Shown: positions 8,744-17,545 of the stretch, piece by piece
How the letters are laid out: the number at the start of each line of letters is the position of its first letter
Numbering within the stretch: the first letter of the stretch is position 1
Assembly (NCBI GenBank): GCA_963851085.1
Contig: CAWKNX010000009.1
Location: 62,001-126,000, forward strand
DNA: 64,000 bases
Direction: 5' to 3'
Origin: DATFVJ01 sp963851085
Lineage (GTDB): Bacteria > Actinomycetota > Actinomycetes > Streptosporangiales > Streptosporangiaceae
Made by a program: the position numbers and the translations under genes
The notes under the pieces: model-generated
The model's database searches: none
Seen by the model: only the letters and a program-made list of their open reading frames with translations
Told to the model about the DNA's origin: nothing

Positions 8744-9742
8744 ATGACGCCTGATCCACCGGCTGAGCCGGAGTTCGCGGCGGCCAACCCAGGTCACGCG
8801 GCTGGAGCCAGTCCAGGCCAAGCGGTTGGGCCCAGCCCAGGTCAACCGGCCGTGGCCGGCCTGGGCTCATCGGCCGCTGCCGGTCCCTCCGGCGGCCAGG
8901 CGCGCCGTGCGTCGCCGCTGACGGACGCGGGCACATCCGCGCCGCAGCTTGACCTGGAGACGGCCGCGCCGCCTGCGGACACCGGCGCACGGGTGCCGTA
9001 CCCGGACGTGGACGCGGCGCTGCCCACGGCAGCAGGGGCAGCATCCGCGCCGCACCCGTGCGCCGAGGTCGCGGCGGACCGGCCCGAGGAGTTGTACGAA
9101 TTAGGCGGACGTCTGCTCGAGGCGGGCGACGCGGCACAAGCCGCGGAGATCTTCGCCGTTGCCCTCGAGCGGGTCGGGGCCGGCCATCCCGGCCGCGGGC
9201 AGTTGCTCGGGGGTCTTGGCATCGCCCGCCTCGAGCAGGCGCTTGCCGCCTTCGCCGAGGCAGCGGATTGCGGAGATGCCTCAGTCAGGCCGCTCGCCGT
9301 TGAGCTTCTCGCCCGCGCGCTTCCGCTGCGTGACCGCGACGACGAGGCGGCCGTCATGTGGCAGCGGGGTGTGTCGGACCACGACCCGGAGGTTGCGACG
9401 GCGGTCCGCGCGCGGCTGCGGCGCGGCCTCGGCTCCGGCGCCGAGTCGGCGCCGGAGTTCTGGTGGGATGGATTCATGGAATCGGCCGTCTGCCATGGCA
9501 CGCTTCCCGTACTGGCCAACGAGCTCTTCGGTGCGCTCGATCACCTGTACGCCCTCGTCGCGGTCCCGTACGCGCGCCAGGCACGTGAGCGCGAACTCTG
9601 GGAGGCGCTTGCGGAGGCGGTGCGGGTGCCTGGCGGGTACGCCTGGGGGCCCGACCTGCAGGAGAGCTTCCGTGAACGCCTGCGGGACGCGATCGGCGCC
9701 GAGTCGGATGTGCTGCCGCCCGACTGGCCGGAGACTGGCTGA
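8744..9742 (+). CDS. Hypothetical protein with disordered N-terminus and TPR-like core
   Basis: 332 residues. I do not recognise a named family. Residues 1-110 are rich in Pro, Ala and Gly with repeated SPGQ-type words, so probably disordered. From about residue 115 (ELYELGGRLLEAGDAAQAAEIFAVALERVG) the pattern is that of tetratricopeptide helices, with a second pair near 160-230. The C-terminal 100 residues (FWWDGFMESAVCHGTLPVLANELFGALDHLYALVAVPYARQARERELWEAL) look globular and helical. There is no signal peptide or membrane segment. It follows the noncoding repeat array and precedes an oxidoreductase on the same strand. Confidence 0.65.
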   Translation: MTPDPPAEPEFAAANPGHAAGASPGQAVGPSPGQPAVAGLGSSAAAGPSGGQARRASPLTDAGTSAPQLDLETAAPPADTGARVPYPDVDAALPTAAGAASAPHPCAEVAADRPEELYELGGRLLEAGDAAQAAEIFAVALERVGAGHPGRGQLLGGLGIARLEQALAAFAEAADCGDASVRPLAVELLARALPLRDRDDEAAVMWQRGVSDHDPEVATAVRARLRRGLGSGAESAPEFWWDGFMESAVCHGTLPVLANELFGALDHLYALVAVPYARQARERELWEALAEAVRVPGGYAWGPDLQESFRERLRDAIGAESDVLPPDWPETG

Positions 9743-9943
9743 GCGCGGTCCCGCCCGGCCGCCGCCGGTCGCCGAACTGCCGGCGCAGCGGCGCGAATAC
9801 AGCCAGTAGGCTGCCCGGCCGGGCCACGTGATATGACGTAACAGGCAGCCAGAGGTATCGCACAGGCAAGAACAGGCGAGAACTACCCGGCCGGCCAGCT
9901 AAGTACAGGGCAGGCAAGGCACTTGAGGCATGCGGGGTGTGAG

Positions 9944-10951
9944 ATGGATCGCGTGCGTATTGGCACCATGGGGGCGGCCCGCATCACCGCGAACGCGCTG
10001 ATCGCGCCCGCGCGTCAGGTCGAGGACGCGGTCGTGATCGCCGTCGCCGCGAGAAATCCCGGCCGCGCCCGGTCGTTCGCAGCCGCGAACGGCATCCCGG
10101 AGACACGCGACTCTTACGAGTCCCTGATCGCCGACCCCGATGTCGACGCGATCTACAATCCGCTGCCCAACGTGCTGCACGCTCCCTGGACGCTGCGGGC
10201 GCTCGAAGCAGGCAAGCACGTGTTGTGCGAGAAGCCCCTGACCTCCAACGCGGATGAGGCGCAGCAGGTCGCCGCGGCCGCTCAAGCCTCCGGGCGGGTG
10301 GTCATGGAGGCGTTCCACTATCGCTACCATCCGCTGGCATGGCGGATGCGCGAGATCGTAGCGGGCGCTGGCGGCGATTCAGACACCGGCGGCGAGCTTG
10401 GCGCGGTCCGCCACATCGAGGTCACGCTGCGCTTCCCCACGGCCGACTCGTCCAACATCCGCTTCAGCTACGAGCTCGCCGGCGGAGCGAACATGGACGG
10501 CGGCTGTTACGCGATCAACCTCTTGCGGTTCCTCGGCCCGGGCGAGCCGGTGGTCACGTCGGCGGCAGCGCACGAGTCCGCGCCTGGTGTGGACATGGTG
10601 ATGGCCGCCGAGTTCGGTTTCCCCGGCGGCGCCACGGGCCGGTTCGAGGTCTCGCTCCTTCCCGGAGATACCTTCGCCGCCGACGTGAGCGTGACAGGCA
10701 CCGGCGGCGAGCTCCGTGTGGTCAATTTCATGGCGCCGCAGAACGGTCACGAGATGGACGTGACCATTCACGGCGAGACCCGGCAGGAGCAGGTCACGGG
10801 CGAGCCCACGTACACGGGCCAGCTGCGCGCCTTCACCGCGGCGGTACTCCGTGGTGAGCCGTTTCCCACCACAGCCGCGGACGCCGTCGTCAACATGCGG
10901 CTGATCGACGACGTCTACCGCGCCGCCGGGCTGGCACCGCGCGGCATGTGA
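9944..10951 (+). CDS. Gfo/Idh/MocA family oxidoreductase
   Basis: 335 residues. The N-terminal Rossmann domain begins RIGTMGAARIT and carries the family signature LEAGKHVLCEKPL (near 92-104), with the catalytic Lys in EKP. The C-terminal half is the alpha/beta substrate domain; FHYRYHP and DGGCYAINLLRFLG are typical of the dehydrogenase subgroup acting on sugars or trans-dihydrodiols. It should oxidise or reduce a carbohydrate-like substrate with NAD(P), but the substrate is not predictable. I prefer ATG 9944 over TTG 9923, since the family begins right at the Rossmann strand. It appears to be a single-gene unit. Confidence 0.9.
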   Translation: MDRVRIGTMGAARITANALIAPARQVEDAVVIAVAARNPGRARSFAAANGIPETRDSYESLIADPDVDAIYNPLPNVLHAPWTLRALEAGKHVLCEKPLTSNADEAQQVAAAAQASGRVVMEAFHYRYHPLAWRMREIVAGAGGDSDTGGELGAVRHIEVTLRFPTADSSNIRFSYELAGGANMDGGCYAINLLRFLGPGEPVVTSAAAHESAPGVDMVMAAEFGFPGGATGRFEVSLLPGDTFAADVSVTGTGGELRVVNFMAPQNGHEMDVTIHGETRQEQVTGEPTYTGQLRAFTAAVLRGEPFPTTAADAVVNMRLIDDVYRAAGLAPRGM

Positions 10952-10962
10952 CGGCGGGGCTT

Positions 10963-11030
10963 GGGCGGGTTCCGGGCCATCGGGGTCCGGGTGTCCCCGG
11001 GGAGCGCTGTGCCCCCTGGGGCTGGCCCAG
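10963..11030 (+). repeat. Inverted 68-bp repeat, left copy
   Basis: The reverse complement of this stretch matches 12103-12170 at about nine positions in ten, including 33 consecutive identical bases. The two copies enclose the membrane-protein gene at 11214-12059. The centre contains CTCCCCGGGGA-type palindromes. Confidence 0.75.
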
Positions 11031-11213
11031 CCCGAACGGCTGCCGCGTGGCGCGCCTGATGTGTTGTGTGTCACCCGAAGGATGTTCGCGAGCATCGGGC
11101 GCTGGCGGCTAGCCTCGGTTGAGGCATGCTCTGGCAGATTGGGGCGGATACCCGCCATGCTTCAGATCGCCGCGCGGCCCTGGCTGGAGGTCGCGCCTGG
11201 CTGAACGGGAGAA

Positions 11214-12059
11214 ATGAGCAAGCGGAAAATCGACTTGAGCGGCGCGCAGATTATGGCCGGCGTGCTGGCCACGCTCACGGCCGCCATCGCGACGTCGTAT
11301 GTCAGCCGATGGGGGACACTCATCGCGGCGGCCGCGGTGAGCGTCATCAGCACCGCGGGCACCGCTATCTACCGGTACTACCTGTCGCGCACCGGCGAGA
11401 AGCTGCGCTCGGCGGCCCCGGTCGTCATGCAGCGGGCAAACATGCACGGTGCCGCCTTCAGCCGAGGGCCCAATGCCGCCCGCGGTGCCGCGCCGCCGCA
11501 GGACCGCGAGGCGGCGGGGCCGGCGGCCCCGGCCGGGCAGGCACGTGCAGGGACCGATCGTGGGCGGGACGCCGCTAAGGAGGAGCTGCCCGCGCTCAGC
11601 CATTGGAGCGGCGGGCGCGACGGCGCCGGAGCGCAGGGATCTCCGATTCAGCAAGCGCCGGAGAACGGCCAGAAGCGGCCGCGCTGGATGGTGCTCGCCG
11701 CGGTTTCCCTGGCGATATTTGTCGCCGTGATCGCCGCCATCACCGTGATCGAGCTAGCGACAGGCAAGCCGCTGAGCGCCCTCATCTGGCACAAGGCTGG
11801 CACGGGTACCACTGTCGGGAGCGTCGTGCACGGCGGGAACCAGCATTCGGTGGCGCCGACGCCCACTCCCACCTCGGTGGACACGTCAAGCCCGAGCCCG
11901 AGCCCTACGCCGTCCTCGAGCACGGTTCCCGCGGCGACCCCCACGCCGCCGGTGTCCGCGACACCGACCGCGCCCGCGACACCGACCGCGCCCGCGACAC
12001 CGACCGCGCCGTCCACGGCTTCCAGCGTGCCGCCCACGTCGTCCGCCCCGTCGCCGTAG
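11214..12059 (+). CDS. Hypothetical membrane protein with Thr/Pro-rich tail
   Basis: 281 residues. Three hydrophobic segments are visible: two close together in the first 55 residues (IMAGVLATLTAAIATSYV and GTLIAAAAVSVISTAGTAIY) and one near 165-190 (VLAAVSLAIFVAVIAAITVI). Between them lies a basic, Gly/Ala-rich loop. The last 60 residues are almost only Pro, Thr, Ser and Ala, with the hexapeptide ATPTAP repeated three times from 18-bp DNA repeats, as in cell-wall or surface-exposed linkers. I know no function. Its start has GGGAGAA just upstream. The gene is bracketed by the 68-bp inverted repeats. Confidence 0.75.
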   Translation: MSKRKIDLSGAQIMAGVLATLTAAIATSYVSRWGTLIAAAAVSVISTAGTAIYRYYLSRTGEKLRSAAPVVMQRANMHGAAFSRGPNAARGAAPPQDREAAGPAAPAGQARAGTDRGRDAAKEELPALSHWSGGRDGAGAQGSPIQQAPENGQKRPRWMVLAAVSLAIFVAVIAAITVIELATGKPLSALIWHKAGTGTTVGSVVHGGNQHSVAPTPTPTSVDTSSPSPSPTPSSSTVPAATPTPPVSATPTAPATPTAPATPTAPSTASSVPPTSSAPSP

Positions 12060-12102
12060 TCCGCAGTCCCACGACGGGCGCGCCACATGGCAGCCGTGCA
12101 GA

Positions 12103-12170
12103 CTGTGCCAGCCCCGGGGGGCGCAGCGCTCCCCGGGGACACCCGGACCCCGATGGCCGGAACCCCCGCC
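12103..12170 (-). repeat. Inverted 68-bp repeat, right copy
   Basis: Partner of 10963-11030 in opposite orientation; the identical core runs from CAGCGCTCC to CCCCGATGG. It lies between the membrane-protein gene and uvrC. Confidence 0.75.
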
Positions 12171-12243
12171 GGAGCCCAGTGGCTGGGGCGCCGATCACGG
12201 CCGGGCGCTCTTTTGGCTGCGGCAGCGCCACTAGAGTGACTGG

Positions 12244-14343
12244 GTGGCTGATCCGGCGACGTACCGTCCCTCTCCTGGCTCGATACCGGAGTCTCCGGGC
12301 GTCTACAGGTTCCGCGACGCACACGGCCGGGTGATCTACGTCGGGAAGGCGAAGAACCTGCGCTCCCGGCTGAACTCCTACTTCGCCGACTTCGCGGGCC
12401 TGCACCCGCGAACCCAAGCGATGCTCCGCTCGGCCGCCGGCGTGGAATGGACCGTCGTCGCCACCGAAGTGGAGGCGCTCCAGCTCGAGTACTCCTGGAT
12501 CAAGGAGTACGACCCGCGCTTCAACGTGCGGTACCGCGACGACAAGAGCTACCCCTACCTCGCGGTCACGCTCGACGAGGAGTATCCGAGGGTGATGGTG
12601 CTGCGGGGAGCGAAACGACGTGGGGTTAGGTACTTCGGCCCCTACTCGCACGCGTGGGCCATCAGGGAGACCGTGGATCTGCTGCTGCGCGTCTTCCCCG
12701 TGCGGACCTGCTCGGCCGGCGTGTTCAAGCGCGCGCGCCAGATCGGCCGCCCGTGCCTGCTCGGCTACATCGGCAAGTGCTCGGCGCCGTGCGTGGAGCG
12801 GGTGGGCGCGGCGGAGCACCGCCTGCTCGCGGAGGAGTTCTGCGACTTCATGGCGGGGAACACCACCGTGTTCATCCGGCGGCTCGAGCGGCAGATGCAC
12901 GAGGCGGCCTCGGCCGAGGAATTCGAACGCGCCGCCCGGCTGCGCGACGACATCCAGGCACTCCAGCGCGCGCTGGAGAAGCAGGCGGTCGTGCTGGGAG
13001 ACGGCACCGACTGCGACGTGATCGCGCTCGCCGAGGACCAGCTCGAGGCCGCGGTACAGGTCTTCTACGTACGCGGCGGGCGGGTCCGCGGGCAGCGCGG
13101 CTGGGTGGTGGACAAGGTCGAGGATGTGAGCACGGCCGAGCTCGTCGAGCACTTCCTCGGCCAGGTCTACGGCGACGATCCCACCTTCGATCCCGCCGCC
13201 GATTCCACGCTCGCGGCCGGGCCCGCAGCCGCGGCTGATTCCGGCCCGGTCGGCGGCAGCCGGACCCCACGCGGTAGACGGCGCCTGGCCGAACGCGGAA
13301 ACACGAGCGTGGCAGGAACGGGTGCCAGCGTGCCGCGCGAGGTGCTCGTCCCGGTGCTGCCGCCTGATGCCCAGGCGATGGGTGACTGGCTCGCGGCACG
13401 GCGCGGCGGCCGCGTCGACCTGCGCGTGCCCATGCGCGGCGACAAGAAGGCACTGCTCGGCGTCGTACAGAGGAACGCGGCCGAGTCCCTCGTGCTGCAC
13501 AAGACCCGCCGGGCCAGTGATCTGACCACGCGGAGCCTTGCGCTGAACGAAATCCAGGAGGCGCTCGGCCTGGACGAAGCTCCCCTGCGCATCGAATGCT
13601 ACGACGTGTCCAATCTCCAGAGCACCCACGTGGTCGCGTCGATGGTGGTATTCGAGGACGGACTCGCGCGCAAGGCCGAGTACAGGCGATTCAGCGTCCG
13701 CCAGCAGGAGGGACCGGGCGACGTCGCCGCGATCCACGAGGTGATCTCCCGGCGGTTCCGGCGTTACCTGGAGGAACGCGAGGAAACGGGCGAGCTCGAC
13801 ACGCTCGGCGATGCGGAGGTCCAGCCCGGGGCGCAGGAGACCAGGCAGCGCAGGTTCGCCTACCCGCCCGGGCTCCTGGTCGTGGATGGCGGGCCCGCCC
13901 AGGCGGCCGCGGCACGCCAGGCGCTCGATGAACTCGGCATCGAGGATGTCGCGGTGTGCGGTCTCGCGAAGCGGCTGGAAGAAGTCTGGCTGCCGGGCGA
14001 CGACGCCCCGGTGATCTTGCCGCGCACCAGCGAGGGCCTGTACCTGTTGCAGCGGGTCCGTGACGAGGCGCACAGATTCGCCATCACGTACCACCGGGCG
14101 AAAAGATCAAAGGCGCTGACGGAAAGTGAGCTTGATGAGGTTCCCGGCCTCGGTCCCACCAGGCGCAAGGCCCTCCTGCGGCGCTTCGGCTCCGTCCGCG
14201 GGATCAGGGGGGCTACCGTTGAGGAGATCGCCGAGCTGCCGGGTTTCGGGCCGCGCACAGCGCGGTCCGTGCTCGCGGCGCTCGGCGGTGACACCAGCGG
14301 ATACGCCACGGGAACCACCAAATCCGACGGGGAAGCGGGATGA
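12244..14343 (+). CDS. uvrC: Excinuclease ABC subunit C
   Basis: 699 residues, close to the actinobacterial UvrC length. It makes both incisions in nucleotide excision repair after UvrA/UvrB mark the lesion. Domains in order: GIY-YIG nuclease (GVYRFRD, then VIYVGKAKNLRSRL, residues 18-38), Cys-rich region (CLLGYIGKCSAPC), UVR motif that contacts UvrB (EFERAARLRDDIQAL, about 221-235), RNase H-like endonuclease (IECYDVSNLQ, near 448) and tandem helix-hairpin-helix (VPGLGPTRRKALL and LPGFGPRTARSVL). A low-complexity insertion lies at about 318-355. It starts at GTG 12244 and is translationally coupled to rapZ (ATGA). Confidence 0.97.
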   Translation: MADPATYRPSPGSIPESPGVYRFRDAHGRVIYVGKAKNLRSRLNSYFADFAGLHPRTQAMLRSAAGVEWTVVATEVEALQLEYSWIKEYDPRFNVRYRDDKSYPYLAVTLDEEYPRVMVLRGAKRRGVRYFGPYSHAWAIRETVDLLLRVFPVRTCSAGVFKRARQIGRPCLLGYIGKCSAPCVERVGAAEHRLLAEEFCDFMAGNTTVFIRRLERQMHEAASAEEFERAARLRDDIQALQRALEKQAVVLGDGTDCDVIALAEDQLEAAVQVFYVRGGRVRGQRGWVVDKVEDVSTAELVEHFLGQVYGDDPTFDPAADSTLAAGPAAAADSGPVGGSRTPRGRRRLAERGNTSVAGTGASVPREVLVPVLPPDAQAMGDWLAARRGGRVDLRVPMRGDKKALLGVVQRNAAESLVLHKTRRASDLTTRSLALNEIQEALGLDEAPLRIECYDVSNLQSTHVVASMVVFEDGLARKAEYRRFSVRQQEGPGDVAAIHEVISRRFRRYLEEREETGELDTLGDAEVQPGAQETRQRRFAYPPGLLVVDGGPAQAAAARQALDELGIEDVAVCGLAKRLEEVWLPGDDAPVILPRTSEGLYLLQRVRDEAHRFAITYHRAKRSKALTESELDEVPGLGPTRRKALLRRFGSVRGIRGATVEEIAELPGFGPRTARSVLAALGGDTSGYATGTTKSDGEAG

Positions 14344-15230
14344 CCAGCGGGATGGGCGCGGCGCACGTACCGGCTCCTGACATCGTCATCATCACCGGGA
14401 TGTCAGGAGCCGGGCGGAGCACGGCCGCGAAGTCGCTTGAAGATCTGGACTGGTTCGTGGTGGACAACCTGCCGCCAGGTCTGCTGCCCACCATGGTGGA
14501 CCTGGCCGCGCGCTCGCAGGGCGCGGTGCGCAGGATCGCCGTCGTCGTCGACGTGCGCAGCCGCGCCTTCACGACGGACCTGAAGACGACGATCCATGAA
14601 CTTGCCGCCCGAGGCGCGGCGCCGCGGGTCGTCTACCTGGAGGCCTCGGACGAGACGCTGGTCCGGCGGTTCGAGAGCGTCCGGCGGCCGCATCCGCTGC
14701 AGGGGGACCGCAGAGTCGTGGACGGCATCGCAGCCGAGCGTGAGCTGCTCCGTGGTGTCGCGGACGACGCCGACCTGGTGCTCGACACGTCCACACTCAA
14801 CGTCCACGAGCTGCGCGCCCGGATGCGCGGGTTCTTCGCCGACGACTCCGACCACGCGGTGCGGGTCAACATCGTGTCGTTCGGCTACAAGTACGGGCTT
14901 CCCGTCGACGCCGACCTCGTGGCGGACTGCCGGTTCCTGCCGAACCCGCACTGGCTCAGCGAACTGCGGCCGCTGACCGGCCTTGACCAGCCGGTCCGCG
15001 ACTACGTCCTCGGCCAGCCCGGCGCGAAGGAGTTCCTCGCGGCGTACCTGGAGACGCTGCACGTGCTGCTGCCCGGCTACGAGCGCGAGGGCAAGCACTA
15101 CGTGACGCTGGCGATCGGCTGCACCGGCGGTAAGCACCGCAGCGTCACGATCGCTGAGCAGGTCGGCGCACGCCTCGCGGGCAGCGGAGCGGAAATCCAG
15201 GTGACGCACAGAGATCTGGGCCGTGAGTGA
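14340..15230 (+). CDS. rapZ: RNase adapter / nucleotide-binding protein RapZ
   Basis: 296 residues. It begins with a P-loop (GMSGAGRSTAA, about 20-30), followed by EDLDWFVVDNLPP, which is diagnostic for the YvcJ/RapZ family, and ends with the conserved C-terminal domain (FGYKYGLP, DCRFLPNPHW and GCTGGKHRSV). In E. coli RapZ steers RNase E to GlmZ RNA in amino-sugar control; in actinobacteria the target is not settled. The start overlaps the uvrC stop and the end overlaps yvcK. Confidence 0.95.
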   Translation: MTSGMGAAHVPAPDIVIITGMSGAGRSTAAKSLEDLDWFVVDNLPPGLLPTMVDLAARSQGAVRRIAVVVDVRSRAFTTDLKTTIHELAARGAAPRVVYLEASDETLVRRFESVRRPHPLQGDRRVVDGIAAERELLRGVADDADLVLDTSTLNVHELRARMRGFFADDSDHAVRVNIVSFGYKYGLPVDADLVADCRFLPNPHWLSELRPLTGLDQPVRDYVLGQPGAKEFLAAYLETLHVLLPGYEREGKHYVTLAIGCTGGKHRSVTIAEQVGARLAGSGAEIQVTHRDLGRE

Positions 15231-16272
15231 CGGGGTGGCCCGGGCCGGCGCCGGTTCACGGAATGTCGTCGCCAGGGGCGCGGCATTGCCCGTGGCGGGG
15301 GGGTCTGGGGGGGCGCCCCCCCGGGCTGGCGGAGTGAGGGTTGTGGCACTGGGCGGCGGTCACGGGCTCTACGCCTCACTGTCAGCACTGCGGCGGGTGA
15401 CGGACGCTGTCACCGCCATCGTCACGGTCGCCGACGACGGCGGATCCAGCGGCCGGCTGCGGCGGCAGTTCGGTGTGCTCCCGCCCGGTGATCTGCGGAT
15501 GGCACTCGCCGCGCTCTGCGGTGACGACGAGTGGGGCACGACCTGGAGCCGTGTCGTGCAGCACCGTTTCGACGGCACGGGTGAGCTGTCCGGTCACGCC
15601 GTCGGGAATCTGCTCATCGTGGCGCTGTGGGACCTGCTCGGGGACACCGTCCAGGGTCTCGACTGGGTGGGGATGCTGCTCGGCGCGAATGGCCGCGTGC
15701 TGCCGATGGCGGCGGTGCCGCTGGATATCGCCGCCGAGGTCGAGGGGGCCGATCCGGACAAGCCGGACGAGCTGACCGTGGTGCGAGGGCAGGCCTCGTG
15801 TGCCGTGACGCCCGGCCGGGTCCGGTCGATCTCGCTGGTTCCCGCCGATCCGCCCGCCTGCGGCGAGGCGGTGGCCGCGGTGACCGAGGCCGACTGGGTG
15901 GTGTTCGGCCCAGGTTCCTGGTTCACCAGCGTCCTGCCCCACCTGCTTGTGCCGGACCTGGCGCAGGCTCTGGTGACCACCGCGGCGCGCCGCGTGGTCG
16001 CGCTCAACCTGGCGCCACAGTCAGGCGAGACGGCGGGATTCTCGCCGCACACCCATCTGGACGTGCTTTCCGTGCACGCACCCGCGCTCAGGATCGACGT
16101 CGTGCTCGCCGACCGGATGGCGGCGCGGTCAGGGATCACGGAACTGGAAAAGGCCGCCGAGGTGCTCGGCGCCCGACTGGTGCTCGCGGACGTGGCGATG
16201 GCGGACGGTTCACCGCGTCACGACCCGCGCAGGCTCGCGGCGGCCTACGCTGAGATCTTCGAGGGGGGATGA
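15223..16272 (+). CDS. yvcK: Gluconeogenesis factor YvcK (CuvA) family protein
   Basis: 349 residues as annotated. The family core starts at VRVVALGGGHGLYASLSALR and includes VTVADDGGSSGRLR and GDLRMALAAL; the fold resembles CofD and binds UDP-sugars. YvcK is needed for cell-wall homeostasis on gluconeogenic carbon. The first 37 residues are low complexity and contain the translation of a perfect 16-bp palindrome, seven G, CG, seven C (15307-15322). GTG 15334 lies just before the family core and is a credible alternative start. GTG 15223 overlaps the rapZ stop by eight bases. Confidence 0.93.
   Translation: MSDGVARAGAGSRNVVARGAALPVAGGSGGAPPRAGGVRVVALGGGHGLYASLSALRRVTDAVTAIVTVADDGGSSGRLRRQFGVLPPGDLRMALAALCGDDEWGTTWSRVVQHRFDGTGELSGHAVGNLLIVALWDLLGDTVQGLDWVGMLLGANGRVLPMAAVPLDIAAEVEGADPDKPDELTVVRGQASCAVTPGRVRSISLVPADPPACGEAVAAVTEADWVVFGPGSWFTSVLPHLLVPDLAQALVTTAARRVVALNLAPQSGETAGFSPHTHLDVLSVHAPALRIDVVLADRMAARSGITELEKAAEVLGARLVLADVAMADGSPRHDPRRLAAAYAEIFEGG
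15307..15322. repeat. Perfect G7-CG-C7 palindrome at the yvcK N-terminus
   Basis: Seven G, CG and seven C form a perfect 16-bp palindrome inside the upstream part of the yvcK frame. It belongs to the G/C-block palindromes seen elsewhere in the window and casts doubt on the upstream start. Confidence 0.55.
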
Positions 16273-16276
16273 GGCG

Positions 16277-17257
16277 ATGGCCATGACCGGCGTCGTGAAG
16301 GATGAGCTCAGCCGCGTCACAATCTTGAAGCCATGCTGCCGGAAGGCCGAAGTATCCACATTGCTGCGCTTCGCCGGCGGGCTGCACCTGGCGGGCGGCC
16401 GGATCGTGATCGAGGCCGAGCTCGACACCGGCGCCACGGCACGTCGGCTGCGCAAGGACATCGCCGAGGTGTTCGGGCACTCAACCGACCTCGTGGTGCT
16501 CGCGCCCAGCGGGCTCCGCAAGGGCAACAGGTACGTGGTGCGGGTGTACAGGGACGGGGACAGCCTGGCCCGCCAGACAGGCCTGGTCGACAGCCATGGG
16601 CGCCCGGTCCGCGGGCTGCCGCGGCAGGTGGTCGCGGGTACCGGCTGTGACGCGGAAGCGGCGTGGCGTGGCGCCTTCCTGGCGCATGGCTCGCTGACCG
16701 AGCCCGGCCGTTCGATGTCGCTCGAGGTCACCTGCCCAGGGCCGGAAGCCGCGCTCGCGCTGGTCGGCTCGGCCCGGCGGCTGAAGATCCATGCGAAGGC
16801 ACGTGAGGTCCGCGGTGTGGACCGCGTGGTCATCCGTGACGGGGACGCGATCAGTACGCTGCTGACCCGGCTTGGTGCCCACGACAGTGTCCTGGCCTGG
16901 GAAGAGCGGCGGATGCGCCGTGAGGTCAGGGCCACGGCGAACCGGCTGGCCAATTTCGACGACGCCAACCTGCGGCGCAGCGCGCGCGCCGCGGTGGCCG
17001 CGGGAGCCCGGGTGGAGCGGGCTCTTGAGATCCTCGGGGACGGCGCGCCGCGGCATCTGGTCGTCGCCGGCCAACTGCGCCTGCGGCACCGGCAGGCCAG
17101 CCTGGAGGAACTCGGCGCCCTCGCGGACCCGCCGTTGACGAAAGACGCGATCGCAGGCCGGATAAGGCGCCTGCTCGCGATGGCCGACAAGCGGGCCATG
17201 GAACTCGGCCTGGCCGGCACCGATGCCAACCTCACCCCCGACATGCTCGTGCCCTGA
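16277..17257 (+). CDS. whiA: DNA-binding protein WhiA
   Basis: 326 residues. The N-terminal region (VKDELSRV, CCRKAEVSTLLRFAGGLHL and RAAFLAHGSL-like WRGAFLAHGSLTEP) is a degenerate LAGLIDADG homing-endonuclease fold. The C-terminal 80 residues end in a helix-turn-helix (LRLRHRQASLEELGALADPPLTKDAIAGRIRRLL). In Streptomyces WhiA acts with WhiB to start sporulation septation; it is present in nearly all Gram-positives. It follows yvcK after four bases and is part of the uvrC-rapZ-yvcK-whiA unit. Confidence 0.96.
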   Translation: MAMTGVVKDELSRVTILKPCCRKAEVSTLLRFAGGLHLAGGRIVIEAELDTGATARRLRKDIAEVFGHSTDLVVLAPSGLRKGNRYVVRVYRDGDSLARQTGLVDSHGRPVRGLPRQVVAGTGCDAEAAWRGAFLAHGSLTEPGRSMSLEVTCPGPEAALALVGSARRLKIHAKAREVRGVDRVVIRDGDAISTLLTRLGAHDSVLAWEERRMRREVRATANRLANFDDANLRRSARAAVAAGARVERALEILGDGAPRHLVVAGQLRLRHRQASLEELGALADPPLTKDAIAGRIRRLLAMADKRAMELGLAGTDANLTPDMLVP

Positions 17258-17545
17258 CCGGCTGCAGCGGCGCCCGGTCACGGCTTGCGGTGGCCGGCGA
17301 GCCTGGCGCGCGGGAAAGGTGAGCTTGCGATGATCCGCGACTGGTGAGGCGCACCACGGACGCTTCGCACAGGCCCGGCTGGGCGCAGCGGGGCAGGGGT
17401 TTCGATAAAGTCGGGTGGGGCCATGCGCCGCGGTGCGGGTCCAGAGCGGGCGTCGTCCGCGGGAACCGCCGCCGGGGCCGCGGCGCGCCTGTCGCGAGCC
17501 CTGCCGGCGCGCGGCAGTCAGCGCAAGAGACGAGGAGTGAACGCT

